DNA of 64,000 nt from Antitrichia curtipendula (lineage: Eukaryota; Streptophyta; Bryopsida; Hypnales; Leucodontaceae): assembly GCA_951230915.1 (NCBI GenBank), contig OX579638.1, positions 21,160,696-21,224,695 of the forward strand, written 5' to 3'. Position numbers and translations under genes: made by a program. Positions 1-12,280 of this stretch are shown here, piece after piece (positions within the stretch are counted from its first letter, which is position 1; each line of letters begins with the position of its first letter). The notes below the pieces were generated by a model. That model had not been told where the DNA came from. It did not search any database and worked only from the letters and a program-made list of their open reading frames with translations.

Positions 1-2860
1 AGAACGCTGCACTACGTACACTGATCTATTGCTTTGTTGGGATGGTGGTTGACGTCGCTAGCTTTACCGATTGCGGTACCAGTGCATGCCATTCTTGGGG
101 TATTCTCCGCTGGGGCCCTGCTCCTCCGCCTTCCAGTAAGAACATGTATGCATTCTTTCATTAGTGGTCTTTTAATTAGTTCTGCTTTGGCTGTCCCACA
201 GGCAGCCAGGATCGACCGGTTCTATTGTCGTAACGTAATCGTAGATTCGTTGTTCGTTCACCACCTCTTCGGTACGTGGTACTTACGCTCTTGAATGATC
301 GAATTGTATAATGGTTCATTTCGTCAAATTGGCACGATTCCGGGGCTTAAAATGGTGACAGATACGGACATAAAGGTTTAGAATTGGAGACCGGTATGGA
401 TTTATGTTTCCGAAGGCGCGTTCTGAAAGGTGCTAACGTATTGCGATACAGCCAATTCAACGAAACTGACGTTAGTGCTTGCGGAGGTCTGAGATGTCCT
501 ACTCGTAACTCAAATCTGCGTTCTTGATCAAAGTTTATGCGCTGTAAGAGGACGATGACTTTTTTCATCGTCGTGTAGTAGGTGTGGCTTTTTTAGATCG
601 GAGATCGCTAAAAGCTATTGTTGAGTTGCTTGGCAAGGCGGGTGGAGACACAGTGAACCAAAATGTGAGCTCCTACCACTGCTTGAGGTACAATTTGTTT
701 AGTAGAGAGGTTGTCTTTTGCGGGTGTGTACTTTCGGAGGTGCACGTAGGTGTACAGGGGTTGTGATTGGCCCAAGACCTACTCAACAACCCATGTAGGG
801 GCACCTTTTGCATTGTGCAATCCGTACTGCATTCGCCCTCGGCATAGTATTAACTATATGGGCAACTAAACTAGTTGCAACAAGTACAATGTGAGATCAA
901 TTCCGGGCTTTGTGAAAATATTCTTCCATCTATTGAGGAAGATTAAGGAGCTTGTCGTGGACTAGCGGACGTGGACTCTGAGGAAGGAAAAGTTCTCTTG
1001 TCCTCTCCCTCGTCTTCAATAACTGACAACCCAGAACCCTGCTTCAGAAGCAAGCTATGAGTGCAAACTTCCTTCCCTGGCCTTCTTTTTGTTTAATTTA
1101 ATTTTTTCAAGCTCCTCATTTCTTCAATCCACTCTTACGCAGCTTGTCGAAGACGGTGGCTGCACTTCTTATCCTGTTGTCAAATCATTGCCAGCAAGAT
1201 ATTCTCTGACAAATCTCACTGTTCAACAAAGTCCTCCAGATTGATTTTGGGTCTTAGAGCTTGGAGCCTGGAGCTTGAACCAATCTCAAGTACACTGCAG
1301 CCGAATGTATGTATGCCCGAACGTAGTGTCCCTCCAGAATTTAACTTAAGTGGGTGTTCCACTGAATCCTCTGTAATGGCTGCTTGGGGGACATTCAAGT
1401 GAGTTCCAAACACATATTCTTGTAACTTGACGTTGTGGATGTTGTCCCATTTGATGTGCATGCAACATGACTGAATTTTTGGGATATGCTGGGAATGGAT
1501 TATTGCAGAGTGTGCAATTGTGACTTTGCAAAATCCTCTGGAAAGGGTTTTTTCTAACAGACAGTTCTAACTTATACTGTTCCATGACTTTCATCATTTT
1601 TGGTATGGGAGCTTGCTGACCATATGCTGGGGGATTGGAACTTCAATATTGTTATGTTGGTGCAATTTAGAGCACCCAAATTGTGACATTGAAATGCACA
1701 AAGAAATAAAGATTTTAGTTTTAAACAGAGGTCTGCAAAAGTATTTATTTCATGAACTCCTGCCAACATCATGAAATGCTTACTTTGAAACACTTACCAA
1801 GCATTTTGGTGAATAACCTAATTTCAGATTAGAAGTGCTGCAAACACTTTGAAGATGTCCTGAACTCTCTATCAACTTTTTGTTTCATTAGGCCATACTT
1901 GAGTTAGGATTTCTCTTTCACATTTTATAAAATACTATGCAACCTAAAAATACCAATTTCACATTGAAATGAATATTTTGTTTGGTACCATAAGTGAAGA
2001 GAAGATTTGACACCTTGCAAACAAAATTCCAGCTTTTTCGCACTTTCCAAAAAATTGTTGAATGATGCATTGCGCTTACAAAGTGAATTATTTTGTATGG
2101 AATCTGTTTTCCACGTGGGTAGTTCTCCCTCATCTTTCTCAACACCCTCTCTACCGGTGACGAGAAAGTCCTTCACTCATGTCTGACACTTAAAATTGTT
2201 CAAGTTCTCTTAGTACTGCTGGCAATGGATCAAAATTCCTTCTGTGGCCAATCTTCTCCATTGAAAAACTTTCTGCAATATTTAAAGCTGGGCAACTTGA
2301 AGTTAGATTGGAATTCCAAAAAAACTTCTTAAAGTAAGTTCATATAAGTTATAAGCTGGGTCTCTCAAGACCAAGTGGGGCTTGACCTGTCAGTCTGTTG
2401 TTTAAGGGTTAACCTGCTCATGATGAAGGTCAGATGCGTCTCTTTGGAAGCATTGGGTTTCAATGATAGGTATGCGCCAGTGTGCCTGTCTGCTTTGTCC
2501 AACACTGCATCAGGTTCTCCAAACTCTAGGTACGTAGCTCTACATCAGGAGCTCGTGACTGTCAATGGGCCTGGATGATTGTTAATGTTGGTGAAGTGGC
2601 TTCGAACTTACTGGCACAGTTTCAAAAGGCTCTCGAGTAGACGAGGAAATGGGACAAACCTTTGTTGGGCTCAGATACTGCTGCTCATGCCAGTTTGTGG
2701 ACTTCCAAATTTGATCATAGGAGGTAAGAAAAAATCCACATAATTGGTGCGTTTTCCCAACGGAAGGTTCAAATTTGGATGAGCAGATAGGTCCCTGGAC
2801 CTGGAATGAGAAGTATCCTGATCCAGGCACTTGTTGATGCACCTGAATCACCCGCCTCCA
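1..2860. other. Intergenic DNA, no supported gene
   Basis: Open frames here are short and overlap on both strands. None shows a recognisable protein family or a convincing chain of splice sites. Two stretches (about 34-294 and 584-680, plus strand) look slightly exon-like because a plausible donor follows them, but neither has a usable start or a coherent upstream acceptor, so they are not called. The block becomes AT-rich after about 1.6 kb. Confidence 0.5.
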
Positions 2861-2869
2861 CTCATTCAT
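2861..2869. repeat. Left 9-bp target-site duplication of the Mutator-like element
   Basis: CTCATTCAT, identical to 4052-4060 on the other side of the element. The perfect match fixes the element boundaries. Confidence 0.8.
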
Positions 2870-4051
2870 GCGGGACATTAAATCCTACATTTGAAGGTGG
2901 TGTGGCCTAATGTGGGCCTGAGCTTTGACCACAGGACCCGAGTGAACTCGTCCATGGCAAGATTGCGACCGCACAGGACCTTGACCCTAACAACTACCAT
3001 TCATGTCCTTCATAAGGCGGCGGCTTTTAGGGTTTGGGGATTGTAATTTAACTGTGAGCAGTTGAGCTCCTACTCATTCTAATTTATATATCCCTTATGG
3101 TTTGGTTTATTTCCTCATCCCCCTTGTATAAAGAGCTTGTCTTCTCGTATTTTAATACACAAAGTAAGTGGCCTTTGAAGTAAAGGGAGGGAGATGTCAT
3201 GTCATGCCACACTAGCATGGGCCCATTTCAAATGGGTGATTTAACATCCTCTAGAAAAGGACAACGTCCAAGCAACTTCCAAACAATTTTTTAAGTTCTA
3301 CTAAAACAACATTTTGCACAGTGCAATTCTTACAACATTTTCCAAAGTTCTTGTAGAACGTATAAGCAACAAGGACCCCCTTCCCATATGAACTTTGGGT
3401 ATAACGTGTGGCACCTAAAATAGTTGAAGTGTCCATTCTTCGTAGGACCTATAGAACAGTGAAATTGTTGTGATGTACAAGGTTAGGAGACAGACATGGG
3501 TAGAAGTTTACATATTCTACTGGAACTTTATATCTTCTACATGGACTTTGAAAAATGTTGTATGAATTGCACCACAAAATGTTGTTTTAGCAGAACTTGA
3601 AAAAATTGTTTGGAAGTTGTTTGGACATTGTCCTTCTCTAGAGGATGTTAAATCATCCAATTGAAATGGGCCCATGCTAATGTGGCATGACGTCACATCT
3701 ACCTTAGTTTGCTTCAAAAGCCACTTACTTTGTATAATTAGAAATGAGAAGGCAAGCTCTTTGTACAAGTGGAGGGGTACGAAGTAAACCAAACCATAAA
3801 GAATATGTAAAATATAATGAGTAGGAGTTTAGCTATTCATAATTAAATTGAAATCCTAAAATCCTAATATATTGTCCAAAACCCTAAAGCTATCGCTCTA
3901 CAAAGGATGTGGATGGTCGTTGTTGGGGCCGCAATCTTGCAGGATCATAATCCTATGGGGTTGCAATCCTCCCTCAAGCGCATTTGGTTTGGTCTTGTGG
4001 TCGAGCCATGTTGACTGGGCCCACCTTCAAATGCAAGATTTAACGTCTCGC
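2870..4051. mobile_element. Mutator-like non-autonomous foldback element with long terminal inverted repeats
   Basis: The left arm (about 2870-3365) is the imperfect reverse complement of the right arm (about 3525-4051), leaving roughly 160 bases of loop. The ends read GCGGGACATTAAATC on the left and, reverse-complemented, GCGAGACGTTAAATC on the right. The 9-base sequence CTCATTCAT stands immediately outside both ends (2861-2869 and 4052-4060), a perfect target-site duplication. A 9-bp duplication with terminal repeats of hundreds of bases is the hallmark of the Mutator superfamily. The 1.18-kb element has no transposase frame and must have been mobilised in trans. The arms have diverged visibly, so it is not a recent insertion. 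Confidence 0.85.
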
Positions 4052-4060
4052 CTCATTCAT
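4052..4060. repeat. Right 9-bp target-site duplication of the Mutator-like element
   Basis: CTCATTCAT, identical to 2861-2869. Confidence 0.8.
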
Positions 4061-5784
4061 TGTCATTCATGAACATTCAAATGTTAAAGGAGCAAAATAA
4101 TCATATATTGCTAATTTTAAAGATAGTCTGTAAATGCTTGTATTTATTTAATTTTATTATTTGCATTTCAAAATGAAACTAAATGTAGTTTTATTTATAC
4201 CCAATCAGCCCAAAGCCGTCAAGTGCCTAATTCCAACATCTATAGGACCCTCCTATTTGCACCAATCTTCTACCCATTTTTGTAGAGTGTGTAAGTTATT
4301 TTCTTTAGGCAAGCAAATGGATACTATTGTCAAAGAATGACATGAAGTTTATATCTATTTATGGACAATTTTAGTCAGTTCAACTAATCATGAGCAACTA
4401 ATTCTTTCTTTGAAAAATACATGCAATAATCAACACATTACAAGATACCTAGATTGCAAATTTGGGTGGCGATAGATTGTTCTACCTTGTAGGCTTTGTC
4501 CTTTGGACAAAGACTATGGCATTGACTCTCTATTTTTTGAATCTAAGTTTTTAAATTCCATCTACTATTGCATTCACACTACAGAACGTGTTTAGGGTTT
4601 GGTTGGAGTGGACAAAGCCTCACAATCACATTGTTCTTGTTTATTTTTAGTACAATTGAAGAGAAGGTTTTCATTGAAAAACAGTGAGTTCAACCAAACC
4701 CAAAGTAGAAACCTTTACCTAGTGAGGACGTCGATGAATGACTTTCAAGAAATTACATAGAGTTTTAAAGAATTATAGAAACCAAGAATGCACTTGCTCA
4801 TTTATGAAAATGAATTTATTTGGGTTGAATACCTTTAAAGAGTCCCAAAGATTAGCAGGCTTGATTGGCAATGGAAAAAAAAGTCAAGAGAAAGAGAGAG
4901 AACAATTTAGTCCTCTATGGTTATTAAAGTACACAAAATTTGAAGTCCTGGGATTTTGCGTCAAATCCACCTCTATAAAATCTTGAAGACAATTGAACCA
5001 AAATGCACATAGTCGATCATTCAAAAGAACTTACATTATGAAATGTTTTAGTTCAAAAAATATGCTAAAATTGTAGGTTAGACACTTTAAAGATCCCTCT
5101 CAGTTTACACTACCTCCAAAGGTAGGTTGATCTTTACAAAAACAAGCCATGAATCTTGAGAGATTTTCTCTAAATAAATGTTTTCTCTGAGGTTTTCCTC
5201 AATCTGAATGTAAAGAGGACCTTACCATGTAATTCTTGGACAGGTGCTGTACAAATAAACTCCAAATTTTCATAGTTTATCCATCCTCCGACAATAGCGT
5301 GTAATTTTTATTCAAGAGAAATGGATTGACAACTGCTCCCTGGATTGACAGGTCTTCCTTGTAGCTGTCACCCTCTATCGGTTCTTCGTATAGCTCATTG
5401 TCTAAACAAAAAAAAGTCTAGCAGTCACTTGCATTTGGTACTTGAAATTCGTGTGAGGTACTTATCACATTTCTATGATGAAGTACGAATATTTGACAGT
5501 TTGATAATCTCTTTGAGTTGAGCACACTTTTTAAGTACATAGGCGTATGATGACCAGTCCGTCCTTCCTTCTGTCCTAGAAGCCGTAATGCATGTGCTGC
5601 ATTGTAAGTAAGTGACAGCCTGGAATGGTGCTTTTCTAAGTGATAAACCAATAGAATAAATTATACATAAATAAAAGAAGATTCATTTTTGGATGAAATT
5701 CCTTTTTAATGGATTAAATGTGTTTTTTTAACTTGATTTTTTGGACTGGCATGTAATTAGATTTGGATGAATGTGAATGTAGAC
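4061..5784. other. AT-rich intergenic DNA, nothing recognised
   Basis: Only short chance open frames are present. No repeat with defined ends, RNA gene or coding similarity was recognised between the Mutator-like element and the CACTA-ended element. Confidence 0.5.
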
Positions 5785-5786
5785 TA

Positions 5787-6235
5787 CACTAAAGATGATA
5801 TTTAGTGTTGAGTGACATTTAGTGTTTATACCCCCCTACTAGCTACAACACTAAATCTGAACTTGTCCACAATTAGTGTTAGATTTGAATGTGCCGGCTG
5901 CAAACTTCAGAGCCTTGTAACTTTTGCAAAAATTCTTCAAATCAGGAAAATGAGATGTTTTTCGGCATCTACAGTTTTTGTAGATGCCGAAAAACATCTC
6001 ATTTTCCTTATTTGAAGAATTTTTGCAAAAGTTACAAGGCTCTGAAGTTTGCAGCCGCCTAGCCCTAATCGGTCCGATTCGGTCCGTGAACAGTGATATT
6101 CCGTCTGATATGACAACTCTGGTTCACATTTAGTGTTTGAATTGACATTTAATGTTACTTACTTTCATAAGGTAATTGGCTTTTAGTGTATGCCTTCATA
6201 TTTAGTGTACAAGACACTAAATATCATCTTTAGTG
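5787..6235. mobile_element. Small non-autonomous DNA transposon with CACTA...TAGTG ends
   Basis: The element starts CACTAAAGATGATATTTAG (from 5787) and ends with the reverse complement of the same sequence (6214-6235), giving 22-bp terminal inverted repeats. A TA dinucleotide lies on each side (5785-5786 and 6236-6237). The octamer TTTAGTGT or its complement recurs many times in both subterminal zones, for example near 5816, 5870, 6128, 6182 and 6200. That resembles the repeated subterminal transposase-binding motifs of CACTA (En/Spm) elements. Classical CACTA insertions duplicate 3 bp, so the apparent 2-bp TA duplication leaves the superfamily open (CACTA versus a TA-targeting family). At 449 bp it encodes no transposase. 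A long hairpin occupies its centre. Confidence 0.75.
5895..6057. repeat. Near-perfect 163-nt hairpin (79-bp arms, 5-nt loop)
   Basis: Bases 5895-5973 pair with 5979-6057 around the loop 5974-5978; the only mismatch found is 5943 against 6009. The hairpin sits inside the CACTA-ended element. Arms this similar indicate recent formation or selection to maintain pairing. Transcribed RNA would form long double-stranded RNA suitable for Dicer-like processing, as in MITE-derived small RNA loci; that role is inference. Confidence 0.85.
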
Positions 6236-6319
6236 TACTGAATTACTATCCACTGAAAAGTGGCAAGTAAGTTATGTCCATGCTCTTTCCCGGACTAAAA
6301 AAAACCTTAGTTGTTTGAT

Positions 6320-7184
6320 TTAACCCCTAAAGGTTTTTGACTATGTTTTCACCAAAACCACTCTAAAACTGTCATTTTTAGAACAACCACCAAATTTATA
6401 AAAAAAACCAGTTTAGGATAAATTTAACCGTAAGATCTTTTAGTAAACTGATTTGAAAAGATGTGGAAAAAATTTCAGAAATTTCCGCCGTGTAGATTGC
6501 AAGATATTAGCGTTTGAAGTTACAAAAATCCTTTTTTTACCACTGCGAAAATCCGGGCAGCTGCACTTTAGAAGGCAATATTTGTATGAAACAAAGTCCA
6601 AATGATTGTAATTCTTTGGATTCATTCTTCAATTCAAGTTGGCTACATGCTTGAAAATTTTCAAATCATTTGGAATTGTACAACATGTACAAAAAAAATA
6701 GTAAGTAGAAAGAAGTAGAAAATGAGCCAAAATATTAAATTGTAAACAATTTATTTATGGAATTGAAAAATTCCAATCCCAATGGTAAAAATATTTTAAT
6801 AAACAATCTACAATTAATGTTTTTTTGTTTTTTTTCTAAAAATATTAAAAACTGAATTAAATAAAGGATTTCAAACTTTTTTGTAATGTCCAGATTCTAT
6901 AACTAGTGGCAAACTACCCCAAACTAAAACTCCTCATAACTTTTGACTCATTGATAAAAAAATGGGATGATCCAAAGCTTCCCACTTAGATAAAAATCTA
7001 ATAAACCAATTAAAAAATTTTGTTTTTTTAAAAAGTCATTTTTAAAGAAAATTTTTGAGCTGCCCGGGCTGCCCAAAGTTCATAGAAAATCACATATCAT
7101 GCAATAACTTTTTAACCATGTAGTCAAAAGTTACAAAAATTGTTGGGCCTTAAAGCTACTCCTTGGGCACATGTTGTGTGAAAA
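6320..7184. repeat. Dispersed TTAA-flanked repeat, copy A, 3'-truncated
   Basis: Begins TTAACCCCTAAAGG and runs parallel to 9797-10650 for about 860 bases with many substitutions and small indels. Similarity stops near 7184 in a C-rich tract (7187-7216), so the right end found in copy B is missing. No coding frame persists through the repeat. Confidence 0.7.
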
Positions 7185-7726
7185 TCTCCTCCCCTCCCCC
7201 GCCTTCCCCGCCTTCCCCGGCCCTCCCAATGTAATTGATTCAATATTAAAAAAATAGTGGCAAAAATACAAGGAGAACATTTACAATATTATGTACAAGT
7301 AATACAATATGCAGAATATGTATGGCTATAGTATGGATATTGATATTAATATTAATATTGGATATTGACAATATATGGATACACATGCATGTACTATGTT
7401 ATGTATTCTTCTATATTGATTGCAGTCTCACAAGTTCACAAAAATAATAAACAGGGAAGGAAAGTACACAATTATTTCACAAGCATATGCATATACATGA
7501 ATTCAAATCAGAACTTTCATATACACAATTTTTTCACTATATGTTGTACACGATGTATAGCTTTCATATACATAAAGTATAAATGATAGCTTTCATATAC
7601 ATTTTTGAACATGATGTATGAGCTTTCATGTACGATACATAGCTTCAAATGATGCTTTTTGTTTGGGAGGCCTAAACTCACCCCATCTTTTTAGCAGTGA
7701 TTGGCTGTCCACACTACGAACACATA
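7185..7726. repeat. Pyrimidine tract and AT-rich low-complexity DNA
   Basis: A C/T-rich run (7187-7230) is followed by a TA-rich stretch (about 7260-7370) and imperfect repeats of a CTTTCATATACA-like word (about 7470-7640). No gene was recognised. Confidence 0.6.
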
Positions 7727-7886
7727 AAGTAACTTTGCCTATGACAGGCCAACTTTGAACTAGCCTATTGCAGGCTCAGAAATTCATGAGCAGCACATGT
7801 GTCTTGTGAAATGTATGATTGCTCATAAAGTTTTTGGCTTGCATTAAGCTGGTCCAAAATTATGCCTGCCATAGGCAGAGTTACCT
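7727..7886. mobile_element. 160-bp foldback MITE flanked by TA
   Basis: The two halves are imperfect reverse complements. The left end reads AAGTAACTTTGCCTATGACA and the right end, reverse-complemented, AGGTAACTCTGCCTATGGCA. TA stands on both sides (7725-7726 and 7887-7888). A small foldback with TA duplication suits a mariner/Stowaway-like MITE, although the termini are not the canonical Stowaway sequence. The arms have clearly diverged. Confidence 0.5.
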
Positions 7887-7888
7887 TA

Positions 7889-9796
7889 GTGCACTTGTGA
7901 AAGTGTGTCGTCTCAGTAGCACCTTGACAGACCTTGATAGCCACCAACTTCACCTTTCATTGTATAGTGTACATAGGAGAAAATTCCAGTGCCTGGCATG
8001 GGAAGAAGTGCTAGCCCATGGAAAAAGGGACATTTTGCTCGATAAGAAGAAGAAAATCACAAAGGAAACCCGCAGTCCAGTGCTTAACATGGGCACCTTA
8101 TGATGCTCCTACAAATATTTCAGGTAAAGGTCTCTGCAATGTAAACATGCATTCAAGCCACTGGATGTATGTCACTCACTTTAAGGACCTTGCCAACAGC
8201 TGACTTTTCCATGCAATGGGTGCCTGAGCTCAGACACTCAACGTAGCATGCTCTCTCTCGTGACTGCAAGAGTAACAGGCAGGCATTCAAAAGAAAATAT
8301 CTTAACATACTTTTAAAATTTCCAATGACATGATGACTGGACTGAACAAAAAGGAGAAACTCATTGCCCTGGCTGACAGATGGAACGATAAGGTACGTCA
8401 CAAGTTCAACAGCAACAATGAGGTGCAGTAAGTAAGTTATTCCCTTTTGTGAATATTAACCTTCGATTCAATCACAGGTTGAATCCCTTGGAGGCTACAA
8501 CGTAGAAGGTGCCCATGATGTCTCTTTTGATTACTCCCTTTCAGTCGAAAGCAGAACTTTGCCAAACGTCTGCAACTACATTATGCTCATCCTCAAAGCA
8601 CTGTGAGACAAGCTTCTCAATTGCAGAATGGCACACAGTCACGATCAAGTATCCATTGGCTTTACACGTGAGGATCAACCGGCTTCTTTTCTTTCTTTAG
8701 GGTTTTTTCCTTTTTGGTGGAAACGGAGCAGAACACTTTAGGTATGGAATTTAGAACAAGATGCAATGGAGGATCTGATTATTCAGCTAGGACCTGCAGT
8801 CAGAACAAACCACACACACACACACACTTTTCATCATCAGGGAGGAGGGAAGAGAGACTCTACGAAAGGTCTACGATTTCAGATAATTCTCTCACTGGCA
8901 TTGCCTAGCTTGAACGAGCGAGAGCGAGAGAAGAAAGAAGAGTAACGTAGGATTTTGAACGTGTGACTGAAGAGTATCGCTGCGGATATCTCTGCCAGCA
9001 TTCAGCTTGTATGGAGAGGATGCTCTTGTAAGAGCGTCTTGAGTCTGCACTTCGTTCATGAAGGCACAGCAACAGCAAGTCCTGCATGGGTCCAAAAAAA
9101 ACTTTGCCCCAGTGCTAACAACACCCCCCGTGACTCACATTACCTTCATGGGCATGCATGGTATTTTCCTGGCTTTGGCATGGCATTTCTGGCTCTTTCC
9201 AGTGCTCTCCAAGTGAGCCAACAAAACCTCTGACACTGTAATCATACCATCCCAAGTCAATGAGCAAGCAAAAAGGGGAATTGAACAAGGTCAGCTAATG
9301 AAAAATAATTGTTCACATAATGACTGAGTCAACAGTTGCCTACTCTTGTGGAGGCTCCATTTGTCATGAGCTCTTATATTGTCTCCTTATTGGGGAGCTC
9401 CATCCTCTATTATACACTTTAAAAAAAGAGGGCCTAAAAGGAGGTGATGCACCTCCTGTTGAGGTGGCCATGTGTTGTTTGCGGAGTGAGGATGCTCTAA
9501 GGTAGGAGGCTCAAAAATGGCACATCTAAGGGCTGGTCCGCCTTTTTGTGTATTTCATTGAACGGGAATAATTTTAGCTCATTTTTCAGACAAAGAAAAA
9601 TAGATGAGTAATCTAACCCAAATGTTTTTGTATTTTTCTAAACATTTTTGAATTACTTATGAATTTTCAAACAAGTTGGATCATAGGTCCCTAATTATGA
9701 CTCTAGGTCTTCTATAAACGGTTCACTTGCAATTCTAAGAAAGATGGGGAAAGCAAAGCAAACAATTGGCTCTTGCAATTGATAATGCTTTTCTCC
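7889..9796. other. Intergenic DNA, no supported gene
   Basis: Slightly less AT-rich than its surroundings and crowded with overlapping short frames on both strands, none recognisable. A (CA)n microsatellite lies at 8811-8827 and a GA-rich run near 8917-8940. Confidence 0.5.
8811..8827. repeat. (CA)n microsatellite
   Basis: About eight and a half CA units without interruption. Confidence 0.9.
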
Positions 9797-10737
9797 TTAA
9801 CCCCTAAAGGTTTTTGACTATATTTTCACCAAAAACATTCCAAAACTGCCATTTCTAATACAAGTATCAAATTTTAGAAAAAAAACATTTTTGGACACAT
9901 GTAACCATAGGATCTTGTATTAAACTTGTTTAAGAAGATGTGAAAAAAATTTCAGAATTTTCGATTGTGTGGATTGCATGATATTAGTGTTTGAATTGAG
10001 AAAAATCCTTTTTTTGTCCCTGCGAAAATCCAGGCAGCTGCACTTCACAAGGTCACATTTATATGAAAAAATGTCCAAAACGGTGGTTACTCTTTGGATT
10101 CATTTTTGAAGTCAAGTTGGCTATATGCTAAAAAAATTTCAGATCATTTGGATTTGTACAACATATAGGAAAAAAATAGTAAGTAGAAAGAAGTAGGAAA
10201 TGATTCAAAACACTAAATTGTTAAGAATTTAACCATAGAATTACATAATGCCAATCCCAATGGTTATAATGTTGTAAAGACCTATCTACACCCAAAGTTT
10301 TTTGTTTTTTTCAAAAATATTGAAAATTGAGTAAAATAAAGGACTTCAAAGTTTATTTTAGAGTAGATATTACATAACTACCCTCAAACTAAGAATCCTC
10401 ATAACTTTTGACTCATAGATAAAAATGGAATGATTCAAAGCATCCCGCGTATATATAAATCCAAAGAACCAATTTCAAATTTTTATTTTTTTTAAAAGTA
10501 ATTTTTAAAGAATTTGTTTTGCTGCCTAGGCTGCCCGCCGAGCATTGAAAATCACTTATCATGCAATACTTTTTACCCATATAATCAAAAGTTATGAAAA
10601 TTGTTGGACCTTAAAGCTACTCCTCAGGAGGATGTTGTATGAAAATTTCAAAGAAAAAAATTAAAATCTCCGCTCGTAGTGAGCTGCCCAAAAAAGCTAT
10701 GTTCTCAAAAAAGCATGTTCAGGGCTTTAAGGGTTAA
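9797..10737. mobile_element. TTAA-flanked repeat, copy B, apparently complete
   Basis: TTAA at 9797-9800 is followed by CCCCTAAAGG. At the other end CTTTAAGGG is followed by TTAA at 10734-10737, so the body has 9-bp inverted ends (CCCCTAAAG and CCCTTAAAG) between TTAA tetranucleotides. It is homologous to copy A at 6320-7184. TTAA target duplication is typical of piggyBac-type elements, which suggests a non-autonomous member. No transposase frame is visible. The short terminal repeats keep the classification tentative. Confidence 0.6.
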
Positions 10738-11759
10738 TTCATTCAATGACTATACATGTCAATTTCAGAACCAACTCATGTCCATTTTACAACCATTTAT
10801 AGGGTCCGTTCTTAATGCCCGTTCCATTTCAAAGCCTCCTACCTTAAGCAAGACTTGGAGTTCCTTAGAGTGGAATTTTCAATAGAATTAGACACTATTA
10901 ATTTGTATGTAAATGCCCAAGTTCTTTTTTGCAATTATTGGAGTTTACTCAAAACTTATTACAAGACTACATTTTGATAAGTTTTATCAATTTAATTTTT
11001 TTTGTAATTGTATAAATTCAAACCAGACATGTTGTAGAGCACATGGGAAAAGAAAACACAACAATATCACCTATGGATTGTGAGAGATTATAATATTGAA
11101 TAAAGGTGTTAAAATTCTGAAAGTGATCATTACATGTTTTTCAGCCTCTGTGGAGGGTTGCGAGTTCTCCAGGGTTCCCAGACTCTGGAACTGTCTGAAA
11201 TTGCGCCGCAGCAACTGCATGACGTGGTAGAGGGACTACCACATCATATAATTTATTTAAAAATAAAAAAATAGTTCATCTTTTTCTTTCATTTTAAGAT
11301 TCTTTTATTCTTTTTTTTTTTTCAATTTTTTTTTTGACAACGGCCGCTTTTTAATTGCCAAGGGAACAACACCGGGAACAGGCCCGAAATGGCCCTCCAA
11401 ACCTCCAAGAAAACATCTAATGTTGAAAGTGACTTTTACATGTCAAATCTAAAATCAAGGTTATGAATAAAATATGAAGTTAAAGGACATAACATGCATA
11501 GTGATGATTGATTTACAAATTTTCAAAATCTACTCTATATATTTTAAGTGAATTTTTAATGTGATTTCCCCATTTTTCTACTCTATTGTATTTGAGACTC
11601 ATCCCAAGGAGCTTCTAACAAACTAAAAAATCAAGATTTGCAATGGACACCTTTACACATAATCTTCAATAGAAAAGTAATTAACAATTTTTTCTTAAAT
11701 CAAATTTTTCTTGATTAAAATCAATTTTGAAGGGTATTAGACTAAAAAAAATATTAAAA

Positions 11760-12056
11760 ATAATAATTTATAAAGATTTTGTTTAACTTCAAAGACCAAT
11801 TTTTTTATGAAAATAAAAAATCTACAATCTACAATCTACAATCAATTTTAGAAGGAATTTTTAATTTTCTGCTTAAATTTTTATTAAAAAATAAAAAAAC
11901 ATTAGTTTGCTTATTAGTTTATCCTACAATATGGATTTGATCTACGGATCATATTTTACAGCTATAGTTTGAGAATGATCATTAAATTATTATTCTAAGT
12001 TGTATTTTATAATACATCTTTACAATTTTGGAAATTTAGAGTACCCCTAGCTTGGT
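11760..12056. repeat. Dispersed repeat, first copy
   Basis: Runs as the imperfect reverse complement of about 12543-12850. Shared landmarks include GATCATATTTTACA (about 11946-11960), a TTAAATTATT block, and an AATACATCT stretch before TACCCCT (12044-12050). A third relative lies at about 60450-60720. Confidence 0.6.
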
Positions 12057-12094
12057 CCTTAAAGGCCGTTACACAACAAGCTAAGTCACTCAAG

Positions 12095-12280
12095 CTTGGT
12101 TTTGAGAAAATCATTGACAAAAAGTATTTTTGAATTTTTCTGGAATACTTCAACCTACTCAACCTACTTCAATAGTAAAATAGGGCTTGTCAAGCATTGC
12201 ATTTAGATTGCAAAGTCAAAGTATTGTTTACTATTCACTTTGTATTCCCTAACCATACAAACTTTGGGCAAACAACAAGA
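12095..12280. repeat. Inverted repeat partner of 13563-13740
   Basis: Contains TTGACAAAAAGTATTTTTG, a CTACTTCAATAGT block, GCTTGTCAAGCA and GCAAAGTCAAAGTATT. The reverse complements of most of these recur in order at 13563-13740. Confidence 0.5.

Noticed and set aside
34..294. Hydrophobic plus-strand frame followed by a GTAAGA donor and a later CAG acceptor
   Set aside because: The frame has a stop at 22-24 with no acceptor between it and the hydrophobic stretch, starts only at a TTG, and the spliced product matches no family I know.
584..766. Exon-like frame containing LDRRSLKAIVELLGKAGG
   Set aside because: A possible acceptor and donor flank it, but no neighbouring exons in phase and no family were recognised.
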